A stretch of 33,165 nt of DNA from Gammaproteobacteria bacterium (lineage in GTDB: Bacteria; Pseudomonadota; Gammaproteobacteria; GCA-001735895): NCBI GenBank assembly GCA_024229615.1, contig JAAESG010000112.1, positions 1-33,165 of the forward strand, given 5' to 3'. The notes under the pieces were generated by a model. The model did no database searches, was not told the DNA's origin, and saw only the letters and a program-made list of their open reading frames with translations. Positions 24,897 to 33,165 of the stretch are shown in pieces (within the stretch, counting starts at the first letter, position 1; every line of letters begins with the position of its first letter). Made by a program: the position numbers and the translations under genes.

Positions 24897-25202
24897 ATGG
24901 CAAAGAATTCCATGGTTCAGCGCGAATTGAAGCGTAGCCGCCTGGTGGCGAAGTACGCAGAAAAACGCAGCGAGTTGAAGGCGACTATCGTGAGTAGCGA
25001 AGCCACCTATGATGAAAAGATGGCTGCAGTCGAGAAATTGCAGAAGCTGCCTCGAGATTCATCGGCGGTACGCAAGCAAAACCGTTGCCGTATCACCGGA
25101 AGACCCCATGGTGTTTACCGTAAATTTGGCCTGTGCCGTAACAAGATCCGCGAAGCCGCCATGCGTGGCGATATCCCGGGTTTGGTCAAGGCTAGCTGGT
25201 AA
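24897..25202 (+). CDS. rpsN: 30S ribosomal protein S14, zinc-free type
   Basis: S14 is in the 30S head. At 101 residues it is the long form found in most Gammaproteobacteria; it has [21 protein letters not shown] and ends LVKASW, and lacks the CxxC pairs of the short zinc form. It may therefore work when zinc is scarce. Confidence 0.97.
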   Translation: MAKNSMVQRELKRSRLVAKYAEKRSELKATIVSSEATYDEKMAAVEKLQKLPRDSSAVRKQNRCRITGRPHGVYRKFGLCRNKIREAAMRGDIPGLVKASW

Positions 25203-25212
25203 GAGGACAGAA

Positions 25213-25605
25213 ATGAGCTTACAAGATCCAATCGCAGATATGCTGACTCGCGTGCGCAATGCGCAAAAGGCGAACAAGGTTAGTGTAAAAATGCCCGCGT
25301 CCAAGCAGAAATCCCGAATTGCGGAAGTGCTTAAGGGTGAAGGTTATATCAGTGATTACAAGGTTTCAGACGATACCCTGAAGCAACTGATTATCGAATT
25401 GAAGTATTACCAGGGCAGGCCGGTCATTGAAGAAATGAAACGTATTAGTCGCCCGGGTTTGCGTATTTTTAAATCGAAAGATGACTTACCGTCGATCAAT
25501 GGTGGTCTTGGCATTGCCATCATCTCAACCTCGAAAGGGGTTATGACCGATCGTCAGGCGCGCGCTGCGGGCTTCGGTGGTGAAGTTATCTGTTCGGTGA
25601 TTTAG
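25213..25605 (+). CDS. rpsH: 30S ribosomal protein S8
   Basis: S8 is a primary 16S rRNA binder and, in E. coli, the repressor of the spc operon through a site near the rplE start. The 130 residues start [18 protein letters not shown] and end with [20 protein letters not shown], the standard C terminus. The open frame extends back into rpsN; ATG 25213 with GAGGA upstream is the right start. Confidence 0.97.
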   Translation: MSLQDPIADMLTRVRNAQKANKVSVKMPASKQKSRIAEVLKGEGYISDYKVSDDTLKQLIIELKYYQGRPVIEEMKRISRPGLRIFKSKDDLPSINGGLGIAIISTSKGVMTDRQARAAGFGGEVICSVI

Positions 25606-25614
25606 GTTAGCGAC

Positions 25615-26148
25615 ATGTCAAGAATTGCGAAAAAACCAATCGAATTGCCCAACGGCGTTGAGTTCAGTGTTAAAGGCAGTGAATTGTCCGCCAAGGGTCC
25701 AAAGGGCTACCTGTCGGTTACACTGCATGATGCTGTGAAACTGACCCAGGAAGGCAATGTGCTGACCTTTTCACCAAAAGATTCACGCCAGTCCTCACTC
25801 GCGGTTACCGGTACCATGCGCTCTGTGGTCAGCAATATCGTCGAGGGTGTTACCAACGGTTTCGAAAAGAAATTGCTGCTGGTCGGCGTTGGTTATCGCG
25901 CCCAGGCACAGGGTAAACAACTCAACCTGTCGCTGGGTTTATCGCATCCGGTGAACTTTCAGGTGCCCGAGGGAATCGAAATCGAAACGCCGTCGGCTAC
26001 CGAAATCGTTGTGCGCGGCTGCGACAAACAGAAGATCGGCCAGGTATGTGCGGAAATCCGCGGCTACAGACCACCCGAGCCTTACAAGGGCAAGGGTGTT
26101 AAATATGCTGACGAACAAGTCGTCAGAAAAGAAGCGAAGAAGAAGTAA
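25615..26148 (+). CDS. rplF: 50S ribosomal protein L6
   Basis: L6 lies near the factor-binding site of the large subunit. The 177 residues have two repeated domains: [16 protein letters not shown] at the start, [14 protein letters not shown] in the middle and the signature [20 protein letters not shown] near the end. Confidence 0.98.
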   Translation: MSRIAKKPIELPNGVEFSVKGSELSAKGPKGYLSVTLHDAVKLTQEGNVLTFSPKDSRQSSLAVTGTMRSVVSNIVEGVTNGFEKKLLLVGVGYRAQAQGKQLNLSLGLSHPVNFQVPEGIEIETPSATEIVVRGCDKQKIGQVCAEIRGYRPPEPYKGKGVKYADEQVVRKEAKKK

Positions 26149-26152
26149 GGTT

Positions 26153-26506
26153 ATGGATAAGAAACAATCCCGAATCAGACGTTCACGTCGTGCACGCGCC
26201 AAGATCGCCACACTGGGTGTTAATCGCCTCTGTGTGCATCGCACACCGCGTCATACCTACGCGCAGGTTTTTTCCGGCGAAAGCGGAAAAGTGGTTGCCT
26301 CGGCATCGACCCTGTCGGCTGACGTCAAAAAAGCGATCAAATACTCAGGCAATGTCGATGCGGCAGCGGCTGTGGGCAAGATTATTGCCGAAAAAGCGAA
26401 AGCTGCAGGCATCGAGTCGGTTGCATTTGACCGCTCGGGTTTTAAGTATCACGGTAGAGTAAAGGCCCTGGCCGACTCCGCCCGTGAAAATGGTTTGAAA
26501 TTTTAA
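26153..26506 (+). CDS. rplR: 50S ribosomal protein L18
   Basis: L18 carries 5S rRNA into the 50S subunit together with L5. The 117 residues start [18 protein letters not shown] and contain [16 protein letters not shown] and a C-terminal [20 protein letters not shown], as expected. ATG 26153 is chosen over an upstream extension into rplF. Confidence 0.97.
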   Translation: MDKKQSRIRRSRRARAKIATLGVNRLCVHRTPRHTYAQVFSGESGKVVASASTLSADVKKAIKYSGNVDAAAAVGKIIAEKAKAAGIESVAFDRSGFKYHGRVKALADSARENGLKF

Positions 26507-26529
26507 GCGCGCCTATCCAGGAGATTCGA

Positions 26530-27036
26530 ATGGCAGAACCCAGAAACAATCAGGCCGGCGACGATTTGATGGAAAAATTGGTCGCGGTTAATCGTGTGGC
26601 CAAAGTGGTTAAAGGTGGTCGTCAATTTGGCTTTACCGCCCTTACGGTTGTTGGTGACGGTAATGGCAAAGTCGGTTTTGGATATGGCAAGGCACGTGAA
26701 GTGCCGTTGGCGATTCAAAAGGCGATGGAAAAGGCGCGTGCGAATCTGACCACGGTTGCGATTACCAATGGTACTCTGCAGTATCCATTGAAAGCGCGCC
26801 ATGGGGCCGCCAAGGTCTACATGCAACCCGCTTCGGAAGGTACTGGTGTTATCGCCGGTGGTGCGATGCGTGCGGTATTTGAGGCAGTTGGCGTACACAA
26901 CGTATTGGCCAAGTGCAACGGCTCGCGCAACCCGATCAACCTGGTGCGGGCGACCATCAGCGGTTTGAAAGCAATGAAATCGCCGCAGGACATCGCTGCC
27001 AAACGCGGTAAAACCGTGGAAGAAATTACAGGTTAG
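26530..27036 (+). CDS. rpsE: 30S ribosomal protein S5
   Basis: S5 is involved in mRNA unwinding and decoding accuracy. The 168 residues include the double-stranded-RNA-binding segment [20 protein letters not shown] and [19 protein letters not shown], and later [19 protein letters not shown]. The next gene (rpmD) begins only four bases beyond its stop. Confidence 0.98.
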   Translation: MAEPRNNQAGDDLMEKLVAVNRVAKVVKGGRQFGFTALTVVGDGNGKVGFGYGKAREVPLAIQKAMEKARANLTTVAITNGTLQYPLKARHGAAKVYMQPASEGTGVIAGGAMRAVFEAVGVHNVLAKCNGSRNPINLVRATISGLKAMKSPQDIAAKRGKTVEEITG

Positions 27037-27040
27037 AGTG

Positions 27041-27463
27041 ATGACGGAAGAAGATAAAGTTGTAAAGAAGGCTGCGCCCAAGAAAGCTGCGACGAAGAAG
27101 GCCGCGGTAAAGAAAGCTGCGGTGAAGAAAACCGCCGCCAAGAAGGCTGCGCCCAAGGCCGAAGCCAAGGCCGTTGCTGAAAAAGCAGCGCCCAAAGTCG
27201 AAGCCAAGGCTGTTGTCGAAAAGGCAGCACCCAAGGCTGACAGCAAGCCGGCAAAAAAGACGGCAGCCAAGGCGGATTCGGGCGTCAAGAAACTGAGTGT
27301 GACCCTGGTGCGCAGTAAGCATCATCGTCTGGCATCACATAAGGCCTGTGTAGCCGGATTGGGGTTGCGTCGTATGCATCAAACTGTGCAGGTGATCGAT
27401 ACCCCGGAAAATCGTGGCATGATCAACAAGGTCCAGTATATGCTGAACGTTGAGGAAGCGTGA
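27041..27463 (+). CDS. rpmD: 50S ribosomal protein L30 with a long Lys/Ala-rich N-terminal extension
   Basis: The C-terminal 59 residues (about 82-140) are a normal L30: [31 protein letters not shown] and [12 protein letters not shown] match the family, which is usually 58-62 residues in total. The first 81 residues are an added low-complexity arm: [14 protein letters not shown] repeats, then EAKAV..EKAAPK repeats, resembling histone H1 or the AlgP/PhaF tails. No in-frame ATG lies between the arm and the L30 domain. ATG 27041 starts the arm; an adjacent GTG at 27038 is also in frame. The last codon overlaps the rplO start (TGATG). The arm may bind rRNA or DNA; its function is unknown. Confidence 0.93.
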   Translation: MTEEDKVVKKAAPKKAATKKAAVKKAAVKKTAAKKAAPKAEAKAVAEKAAPKVEAKAVVEKAAPKADSKPAKKTAAKADSGVKKLSVTLVRSKHHRLASHKACVAGLGLRRMHQTVQVIDTPENRGMINKVQYMLNVEEA

Positions 27464-27897
27464 TGTACCTGAATAGTATCAAGCCCGCGAAGGGCTCTAC
27501 CAAAAATGCCAAGCGCGTCGGTCGTGGTATCGGCTCCGGCTCGGGCAAGACCGCGGGACGTGGCCACAAAGGCCAGAAATCCCGTTCTGGCGGCGGTGTG
27601 CGTGCCGGATTTGAAGGTGGACAAATGCCTTTACAGATGCGTCTGCCGAAGTTTGGATTTACCTCGCGCAAGTCACGTTTTTCTGCCGAGGTTCGCCTCA
27701 GTGAGATCGAAACCTGTGGACTCGAGGACATCAGTCTTAAAGCGCTGGTTGAAGCCAATGTCGTCCCGACTCAAACTCGTCAGGCAAAGATTTTTATGTC
27801 CGGTGAATTGAAGCGCAAAGTCAGTGTCGACGCGAGCGTTGGCGTCAGCAAAGGTGCCCGGGCGGCGATCGAAGCCGCCGGTGGCAAGGTAGCATAG
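27463..27897 (+). CDS. rplO: 50S ribosomal protein L15
   Basis: L15 is a late assembly protein. The 144 residues carry the glycine- and arginine-rich N-terminal extension ([20 protein letters not shown], then [15 protein letters not shown]) that threads through 23S rRNA and a globular C-terminal half. The start ATG overlaps the TGA of rpmD, so its translation is coupled to the extended L30 gene. Confidence 0.97.
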   Translation: MYLNSIKPAKGSTKNAKRVGRGIGSGSGKTAGRGHKGQKSRSGGGVRAGFEGGQMPLQMRLPKFGFTSRKSRFSAEVRLSEIETCGLEDISLKALVEANVVPTQTRQAKIFMSGELKRKVSVDASVGVSKGARAAIEAAGGKVA

Positions 27898-27904
27898 GCG
27901 CATC

Positions 27905-29263
27905 ATGGCCGGCCCTTCCGCACAACAGTTAGCAGGTAGCCTCTCGGGTGGCTCGTTAAGCGAGCTGCGCAAGCGTATCTTTTTCGTCGTCGCCGCGCTG
28001 ATCGTGTTCCGCATCGGTACTTTTATTCCGGTTCCTGGAATCGATATCAACGTCATGCGGGAGATATTCGATCAACAGCGTACCGGCATTCTCGGCATGT
28101 TCAATATGTTCTCGGGCGGTGCCTTGGAGCGTATGTCGATATTTGCGCTGGGTGTTATGCCGTATATTTCTGCGTCAATCATCATGCAGTTGCTGACCGT
28201 GGCGGTTCCGACTCTGGAGCAGCTCAAGAAGGAAGGCGAATCAGGTCGACGCAAGATTACCCAATACACACGCTACGGTACTGTTTTCCTGGCGACATTC
28301 CAGTCGATTGGTATTTCTATCGCGTTGTCCGGGCAAAGCGGTGGCGGTGGCGCTGCCCTGGTTGTAAACCCGGGTCCCTCGTTTATTTTCACCGCGGCGG
28401 TAACTCTGGTGACCGGTACCATGTTTTTGATGTGGCTCGGTGAACAGATTACCGAACGCGGCATTGGTAATGGTATCTCGGTGCTGATTTTTGCCGGTAT
28501 CGTAGCCGGCCTGCCATCTGCAATTGGTGGTACCTTTGAACTGGTACGCACCGGAGAATTGAATTCGCTGGTTATTCTGGCGCTGTTTGCCGGGGCCCTG
28601 GCGGTGACTTACTTTGTCGTCTTCGTCGAGCGTGGGCAACGTCGAATTACGGTGAACTATGCCAAACGCCAGCAAGGGCGCAAGATGTACGCAGCGCAAA
28701 GCAGCCATTTGCCGTTGAAGTTGAACATGGCGGGTGTCATCCCGCCGATTTTCGCTTCCAGTATCATCCTGTTCCCGGCAACGCTGGGTAGCTGGTTCGG
28801 CCAGGCAGAGGGTATGCGTTGGTTGCAGGATTTATCGGCGACGCTGTCGCCGGGTCAACCCCTGTATGTCATGTTCTATGCCGCGGCAATTATCTTCTTC
28901 TGTTTTTTCTATACCGCGCTGGTGTTCAATTCCAAAGAAACCGCGGAGAACCTGAAGAAATCGGGTGCGTTTATTCCGGGCATCCGACCCGGTAATCAAA
29001 CCGCGAGTTATATCGATGGTGTTATGTCACGTTTGACCCTGGTCGGCGCGCTGTATATCACCTCGGTATGTTTGCTACCGGAATTTCTAATTTTATTCTG
29101 GAATGTGCCTTTCTATTTTGGGGGTACATCGTTGTTGATAATCGTGGTCGTGGTGATGGATTTCATGTCGCAGGTACAGGCGCATCTGATGAGTCATCAA
29201 TACGATGGTTTGATGAAGAAGTCGAATTTTAAGGGATACGGTGGCGCCGGCGTGGTGCGCTAG
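27905..29263 (+). CDS. secY: Preprotein translocase channel subunit SecY
   Basis: SecY forms the protein-conducting channel of the inner membrane with SecE and SecG. The 452 residues have ten membrane segments and the family signatures [13 protein letters not shown], [31 protein letters not shown] start of segment 2, and [20 protein letters not shown] in the C4 cytosolic loop. The last loop ([14 protein letters not shown]) and a short basic tail follow. It lies at the usual position between rplO and rpmJ. Confidence 0.98.
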   Translation: MAGPSAQQLAGSLSGGSLSELRKRIFFVVAALIVFRIGTFIPVPGIDINVMREIFDQQRTGILGMFNMFSGGALERMSIFALGVMPYISASIIMQLLTVAVPTLEQLKKEGESGRRKITQYTRYGTVFLATFQSIGISIALSGQSGGGGAALVVNPGPSFIFTAAVTLVTGTMFLMWLGEQITERGIGNGISVLIFAGIVAGLPSAIGGTFELVRTGELNSLVILALFAGALAVTYFVVFVERGQRRITVNYAKRQQGRKMYAAQSSHLPLKLNMAGVIPPIFASSIILFPATLGSWFGQAEGMRWLQDLSATLSPGQPLYVMFYAAAIIFFCFFYTALVFNSKETAENLKKSGAFIPGIRPGNQTASYIDGVMSRLTLVGALYITSVCLLPEFLILFWNVPFYFGGTSLLIIVVVVMDFMSQVQAHLMSHQYDGLMKKSNFKGYGGAGVVR

Positions 29264-29285
29264 TTCCCGGGATTAAGGTAAGGCC

Positions 29286-29399
29286 ATGAAGGTAAGAGCT
29301 TCAGTTAAAAAAATGTGCAAGAACTGCAAGGTGATTCGTCGCAATGGTGCGGTTCGTGTGATTTGCAAGGACCCGCGCCACAAACAGCGTCAGGGTTGA
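29286..29399 (+). CDS. rpmJ: 50S ribosomal protein L36, zinc-binding type
   Basis: A 37-residue protein beginning [20 protein letters not shown] and ending RHKQRQG. The zinc site is complete: Cys11, Cys14, Cys27 and His32. It lies 22 bases after secY, its standard position. In E. coli such C+ forms are replaced by a zinc-free paralogue when zinc is short. Confidence 0.97.
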   Translation: MKVRASVKKMCKNCKVIRRNGAVRVICKDPRHKQRQG

Positions 29400-29431
29400 T
29401 TTTCGAGATGTTTGAAATGTTGATTGATTTA

Positions 29432-29460
29432 TTGAATTTTGGGCCAGCGAGAGCTAGAAT
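29432..29460 (+). promoter_or_regulatory. Promoter of the alpha operon (rpsM-rpsK-rpsD-rpoA-rplQ)
   Basis: TTGAAT, a 17-bp spacer and TAGAAT with a GC-rich discriminator (CTGCGCCC) form a good sigma-70 promoter in the 103-bp gap between rpmJ and rpsM. Transcription would begin near 29467, giving a leader of only about 36 nt. Confidence 0.75.
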
Positions 29461-29475
29461 CTGCGCCCATTTTGG

Positions 29476-29489
29476 CCTAACGGCTTAGG
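29476..29489 (+). promoter_or_regulatory. Small hairpin covering the rpsM Shine-Dalgarno
   Basis: CCTAA-CGGC-TTAGG pairs the first bases of the TTAGGAG ribosome site of rpsM with an upstream CCTAA. It could modestly limit initiation. The leader is too short for an E. coli-type S4 pseudoknot located entirely upstream of the start codon. Confidence 0.4.
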
Positions 29490-29502
29490 AGAAAGGTTTC
29501 TT

Positions 29503-29859
29503 ATGGCTCGTATTGCAGGTGTAAATATACCGGATCACAAGCATACAGTGATTGCTTTGCAGTCGATTTTTGGCATCGGTGCGACACGCTCCGCCCAAAT
29601 CTGTAGCGCGACCGGCATCAACCCGGAAACCAAGGTGCGTGAACTCTCCGAAGAACAGCTTGAACAAATTCGTACAACGATTGACAGCTATACCACCGAA
29701 GGCGATCTGCGTCGCGAAATATCGATGAATATCAAGCGTTTGATGGATTTGGGCACCAACCGTGGCATTCGTCATCGTCGTGGGTTACCGGTGCGTGGTC
29801 AGCGTACCAAGACCAATGCGCGCACCCGTAAGGGACCGCGTCGTCCGCTTAAGCGATAA
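29503..29859 (+). CDS. rpsM: 30S ribosomal protein S13
   Basis: S13 contacts P-site tRNA and forms bridges with L5. The 118 residues start [19 protein letters not shown] and end with a basic tail after [19 protein letters not shown], both standard. TTAGGAGAAAGG precedes the start. First gene of the alpha operon with its own promoter. Confidence 0.98.
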   Translation: MARIAGVNIPDHKHTVIALQSIFGIGATRSAQICSATGINPETKVRELSEEQLEQIRTTIDSYTTEGDLRREISMNIKRLMDLGTNRGIRHRRGLPVRGQRTKTNARTRKGPRRPLKR

Positions 29860-29897
29860 GCCGGGACTAACAGGCAACAAAACAGGTAATAAGGTAA

Positions 29898-30284
29898 ATG
29901 GTTGATAAGACACGTACCAAGAAGAAGACAAAACGCGTTGTTTCTGACGGTGTCGCACATATACACGCGACCTTTAACAACACGATTGTGACCATCAGCG
30001 ATCGTCAGGGTAATGCTTTAACCTGGGCTACCGCCGGTGGTTCGGGCTTTCGTGGTTCACGTAAATCCACTCCATTCGCAGCACAGGTTGCCGCTGAACG
30101 TGCGGGTCAGGCAGCCCAGGAAATGGGCATGAAAAACCTTGAGGTCATGGTCAAGGGACCAGGGCCTGGACGTGATTCGGCGGTTCGTGCGCTGAATGCT
30201 ATCGGCTTCAAGATTTCACGTATCGACGACGTTACCCCGATTCCGCACAACGGATGTCGGCCCCCGAAAAAACGTCGCGTTTAG
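29898..30284 (+). CDS. rpsK: 30S ribosomal protein S11
   Basis: S11 lies on the 30S platform near the mRNA exit. The 128 residues include [34 protein letters not shown] and the C-terminal [13 protein letters not shown], all typical of the family. Confidence 0.98.
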   Translation: MVDKTRTKKKTKRVVSDGVAHIHATFNNTIVTISDRQGNALTWATAGGSGFRGSRKSTPFAAQVAAERAGQAAQEMGMKNLEVMVKGPGPGRDSAVRALNAIGFKISRIDDVTPIPHNGCRPPKKRRV

Positions 30285-30296
30285 GCAGGAATAGTA

Positions 30297-30923
30297 ATGG
30301 CAAAATACATTGGACCAAAATGTAAACTGATGCGTCGTGAAGGCGCAGACCTGAGTCTGAAATCTTCACGTCGTGCTGTTGATACCAAATGCAAGATCGA
30401 CAATCCACCCGGTATGCATGGTGCTGGAACGCGTAAGCCGCGGCAGTCGGACTACGGCTTGCAGTTGCGCGAAAAGCAGAAGCTGCGCCGCATTTATGGC
30501 ATTCTCGAGCGTCAGTTCCGCAACTACTACAAGGAAGCCTCTCGCCTGAAGGGCTCGACCGGTGAAAACCTGCTGCAATTGCTCGAAGCCAGGCTCGACA
30601 ACGTAGTTTACCGCATGGGATTCGGTTCCACGCGCGCCGAGGCGAGACAACTGGTTAACCATAAGTCGATTCTGGTAAATGGCAAAATCGTCAATATCCC
30701 TTCCTATGTGGTTTCGGCTTCGGATATCGTCAGCGTTCGTGAGAAATCACGCAAGCAGGCGCGTATCGCCGAATCACTGTCGTTGGCGGAGCAAGTCGGT
30801 TTTCCGGACTGGGTTGAGGTTAACCAGAGCAAGTTCGAAGGCACTTTCAAGGCTTTGCCTCTGCGCAGTGAATTGCCGCCGGATATCAACGAGCAGCTCG
30901 TAGTTGAACTTTACTCCAAATAA
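30297..30923 (+). CDS. rpsD: 30S ribosomal protein S4
   Basis: S4 starts 30S assembly and, in E. coli, represses the alpha operon. The 208 residues match the family (about 206). The S4 RNA-binding domain is visible in [20 protein letters not shown] and [21 protein letters not shown]. The N-terminal part has no zinc cysteine cluster. Confidence 0.98.
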   Translation: MAKYIGPKCKLMRREGADLSLKSSRRAVDTKCKIDNPPGMHGAGTRKPRQSDYGLQLREKQKLRRIYGILERQFRNYYKEASRLKGSTGENLLQLLEARLDNVVYRMGFGSTRAEARQLVNHKSILVNGKIVNIPSYVVSASDIVSVREKSRKQARIAESLSLAEQVGFPDWVEVNQSKFEGTFKALPLRSELPPDINEQLVVELYSK

Positions 30924-30937
30924 TTAGCGGGTTATTT

Positions 30938-31936
30938 ATGTCTAAATTGTACTCAGATTTACTGAAACCGAAGCATGTCAAGGTCGAAGATCAGCAGACT
31001 TACCATGCGAAAGTTTCAATCGAACCGCTGGAGCGCGGTTTCGGTCATACGCTTGGTAATGCCCTGCGACGTATCCTGCTGTCATCGGTGCGCGGTTGCG
31101 CGATCGTAGACTGCCGCATCGAAGGCGTACTGCATGAATACACCTCCATCGACGGTGTTCAGGAAGACGTCATCGACATTTTGCTCAACCTCAAGGGTGT
31201 GGGTATCATCATGCACGCCAAAGACGAAGCCACGTTGACCATTTCCAAGAAAGGTCCGGGCGTCGTCACGGCGGGCGATATCCAGCTCGATCACGATATC
31301 GAAATTGTCGATCCCGACTATGTTATCGCGACGCTGACCAAGGCAGTAGAGTTGAATATGTCTCTGCACGTCATGAAGGGCCGCGGTTACCAGCCAGCCA
31401 ATACTCGCCAGACTTCAGAAGAAGACGCAGCACTCGGTCACCTGCAGCTTGACGCCTCGTTCTCGCCGGTACGCAAGATCGCTTACAGCGTCGAGGCCGC
31501 GCGTGTCGAACAGCGTACCGACCTGGACAAGTTGATCATCGACATTGAAACCAATGGAACGATTGACCCGGAAGAAGCGATTCGTATCGCCGGCAGTATC
31601 CTCAAAGATCAGCTCTCGGTATTCGTCAACCTGGAAGGTTCAGACGAAGAAGTCGAAGAAGAGCCGGAATCACATATCGATCCGATTCTGCTACGTCCGG
31701 TAGATGATCTCGAATTGACCGTACGTTCGGCCAACTGCCTGAAGGCGGAAAATATTTACTACATCGGCGATTTGATTCAACGTACCGAAGTCGAGTTGCT
31801 GAAAACCCCGAATTTGGGTAAGAAGTCCCTGACTGAGATCAAGGATGTACTGGCGTCGTATAGCCTGTCATTGGGTATGCGTCTCGAAAACTGGCCACCG
31901 GCCAGCATCGATAACGACAGCAAGTTAGCAAGTTAA
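30938..31936 (+). CDS. rpoA: DNA-directed RNA polymerase alpha subunit
   Basis: Alpha forms the dimer that nucleates RNA polymerase, and its C-terminal domain binds UP elements and activators. The 332 residues have the N-terminal dimerisation domain ([20 protein letters not shown]), a flexible linker with an acidic stretch ([11 protein letters not shown]), and the C-terminal domain ([36 protein letters not shown]) with the UP-element arginine in place. Confidence 0.98.
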   Translation: MSKLYSDLLKPKHVKVEDQQTYHAKVSIEPLERGFGHTLGNALRRILLSSVRGCAIVDCRIEGVLHEYTSIDGVQEDVIDILLNLKGVGIIMHAKDEATLTISKKGPGVVTAGDIQLDHDIEIVDPDYVIATLTKAVELNMSLHVMKGRGYQPANTRQTSEEDAALGHLQLDASFSPVRKIAYSVEAARVEQRTDLDKLIIDIETNGTIDPEEAIRIAGSILKDQLSVFVNLEGSDEEVEEEPESHIDPILLRPVDDLELTVRSANCLKAENIYYIGDLIQRTEVELLKTPNLGKKSLTEIKDVLASYSLSLGMRLENWPPASIDNDSKLAS

Positions 31937-31948
31937 GAGGTTTAGACG

Positions 31949-32329
31949 ATGCGTCATCGCAATAGTGGGCGACAGCTCAACCGAAACAGTTCTCATCGCA
32001 AGGCGATGTTCAAGAACATGGCTGTTTCATTATTTGATCACGAAGTGATTCGTACTACTGTGCCCAAGGCGAAAGAATTACGCCGTGTTGCCGAGCCGTT
32101 GATCACGTTGGCCAAACAGGACAGTGTCGCCAATCGGCGCGTGGCTTTCAGTCGTCTGCGTGACGACGCCGCGGTAGGTAAGTTGTTCGCCGATCTCGGC
32201 CCGCGTTACAAGGAACGCCCTGGCGGCTATATGCGTATCCTCAAGTGCGGTTATCGTCCGGGTGACAAGGCGCCGATGGCTTATGTCGAACTGGTCGATC
32301 GACCCGATGCGGAATACGACGACGAGTAA
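31949..32329 (+). CDS. rplQ: 50S ribosomal protein L17
   Basis: L17 sits at the bottom of the 50S subunit near the tunnel exit. The 126 residues start [20 protein letters not shown] and contain [10 protein letters not shown]-type and [20 protein letters not shown] motifs of the family. It ends the alpha operon and is followed by a strong terminator. Confidence 0.98.
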   Translation: MRHRNSGRQLNRNSSHRKAMFKNMAVSLFDHEVIRTTVPKAKELRRVAEPLITLAKQDSVANRRVAFSRLRDDAAVGKLFADLGPRYKERPGGYMRILKCGYRPGDKAPMAYVELVDRPDAEYDDE

Positions 32330-32342
32330 CTGCGCCGCCAGC

Positions 32343-32374
32343 AAAAAAAGCCAGCGTTAAGCTGGCTTTTTTTT
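32343..32374 (+). terminator. Rho-independent terminator of the ribosomal superoperon
   Basis: GCCAGC-GTTAA-GCTGGC is flanked by seven A residues on the left and eight T residues on the right, so the stem can extend and the U-tract is strong. It lies 13 bases after the rplQ stop. Confidence 0.93.
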
Positions 32375-32483
32375 GCCAAGATGGTTTTCGAAGCTCAGAG
32401 CTGAACCGCCGGGAGAGGTTGCTGTGGTAATCTCAGTTTGTGTTTGTCGAAGGAGTCTGGAACTAGCCTGAATATTTCACCAG

Positions 32484-32622
32484 TATCCCGAGTGATGTGA
32501 TGCGGCGCTCCGACGTAGGACAGCTATGCCTGAACGCCGGGCTGGACTGAGAGCCATAGCCGTAGCTATGGCTCGAAGGAAGCCCAAGTTCAAGCGTAGC
32601 TGGACAAGTTAGCGCCGGGATA
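32484..32622. repeat. 139-bp imperfect palindrome (MITE-like or structured RNA)
   Basis: Matching arms occur in order: TATCCCG/CGGGATA (outermost), GGCGCT/AGCGCC, CAGCTATGCCTGAA/TTCAAGCGTAGCTG (two mismatches), GGGCT/AGCCC and GAGCCATAGC-CGTA-GCTATGGCTC at the centre (32551-32574). Together they make one long interrupted stem. No gene lies in it. It may be a miniature inverted-repeat element or a non-coding RNA. Confidence 0.6.
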
Positions 32623-32796
32623 GGGCTCAGGCCGGTTACAAATTGCTCAGTCGCACTTGGCATAAAAGCTATCAATTAATCTTTCATATTCAATGGTTTA
32701 CGACAAGGCTTGAGACCGACTGGTGAGAAATGTGGGCTAGTAATGGGTAGACTTCCCCGAGTCGACCAGAGATCCGGCTAACCCGTTCCTGAGCGA
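32623..32796. other. Gene-free spacer
   Basis: No coding frame, tRNA or clear terminator is recognised between the long palindrome and the stop codon of the minus-strand surface-protein gene. Confidence 0.4.
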
Positions 32797-33165
32797 TTAT
32801 TTTTTTCGACTTGAAATTAATCTTCTGGTTATCAAAAGTGGTCCAAAAAGCATCAGTGCCAGCAGCATCGGCAGGTCGAATGCGCCACTCGAGCTACTCT
32901 TGGATCCCGTATCTACTGTGACCACGCCGGTGTTGTTATTGTCGGCATTGTCACCAATGCCGTCGCCATCGCTATCCTCCCATTCGGTCGGGTCTAGCGG
33001 GAAAACATCGATGGTATCCAGCACGCCATCATTGTCGTCGTCCGGATCGGCATTATTGCCCATCCGGTCACCGTCCGTGTCGAGTGATTCGCTCGGATCC
33101 AGTGGAAAGGCATCGCTGACATCCGGTGTGCCATCGTTGTCGTCGTCTGGATCGCCATTGTCGCC
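32797..33165 (-). CDS. C-terminal part of a calcium-binding-repeat (thrombospondin type 3-like) surface protein; 5' end outside window
   Basis: The visible 123 codons begin outside the window. They contain thrombospondin type 3-like Asp/Asn-rich repeats (DPDDDNDG twice, DSDGDGIGDN once) separated by DAFPLDPSE / DVFPLDPTE units, which usually bind calcium in secreted proteins. A Ser/Gly linker (KSSSSG) leads to one hydrophobic segment (LPMLLALMLFGPLLI) and a basic end (RRLISSRKK). This plan resembles C-terminal sorting tags of the GlyGly-CTERM type, cleaved by rhombosortase. An ATG at 33063 is internal, not the start. Function of the full protein is unknown. Confidence 0.8.
   Translation of the reverse strand, partial: GDNGDPDDDNDGTPDVSDAFPLDPSESLDTDGDRMGNNADPDDDNDGVLDTIDVFPLDPTEWEDSDGDGIGDNADNNNTGVVTVDTGSKSSSSGAFDLPMLLALMLFGPLLITRRLISSRKK

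Noticed and set aside
26503-27288. Long minus-strand frame rich in Ala/Phe opposite rpsE-rpmD
   Set aside because: It is the shadow of the Lys/Ala repeats of L30 and of rpsE; no ribosome site or family match.

Overview
The window is chromosomal DNA of a Gammaproteobacterium, probably an environmental one. Three things point there: an intact S10-spc-alpha ribosomal gene order, a tRNA-Tyr/Gly/Thr cluster in front of tuf as in the tufB locus of enteric bacteria, and a class III (phaE/phaC) polyhydroxyalkanoate synthase like that of Chromatiales. No genus call can be supported.

1-13.6 kb is a carbon-storage and acyl-CoA region. phaA-phaB (+) make (R)-3-hydroxybutyryl-CoA and end at a terminator. 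An accessory patch follows (about 2.4-4.7 kb): a ribbon-helix-helix regulator divergent from an EamA transporter across a perfect 28-bp palindrome, then decayed DNA with an IS91-type transposase remnant, a TPR remnant and a possible pilin fragment. On the minus strand lie a hot-dog thioesterase, phaC, phaE, a second acetoacetyl-CoA reductase and the repressor phaR. A 13-bp box occurs in front of both phaE and the second reductase. An AhpD-like gene, a nitroreductase, an acyl-CoA dehydrogenase, a thioesterase and an enoyl-CoA hydratase complete the region.

13.6-18.5 kb is a translation-factor region: a divergent EF-G (probably the second paralogue), tRNA-Tyr(GTA), tRNA-Gly(TCC), tRNA-Thr(GGT), tuf and rpsJ. 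Spacers around the tRNAs are packed with hairpins. A tufB-type upstream context joined to the tufA-type downstream gene rpsJ is a hybrid arrangement.

18.5-32.4 kb is the ribosomal superoperon from rplC to rplQ. rpsJ is separated from rplC by 480 bp holding a hairpin, a REP-like element, a strong promoter and a structured leader. A second promoter precedes rpsM and a strong terminator follows rplQ. The L30 gene is unusual: about 81 Lys/Ala-rich residues precede a normal L30 domain. PhaE carries a similar basic tail at its C terminus.

32.4-33.2 kb holds a 139-bp imperfect palindrome and the 3' end of a minus-strand gene for a calcium-binding-repeat surface protein with a C-terminal membrane anchor. 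All calls come from reading the sequence and recalling protein families; no database search was run.
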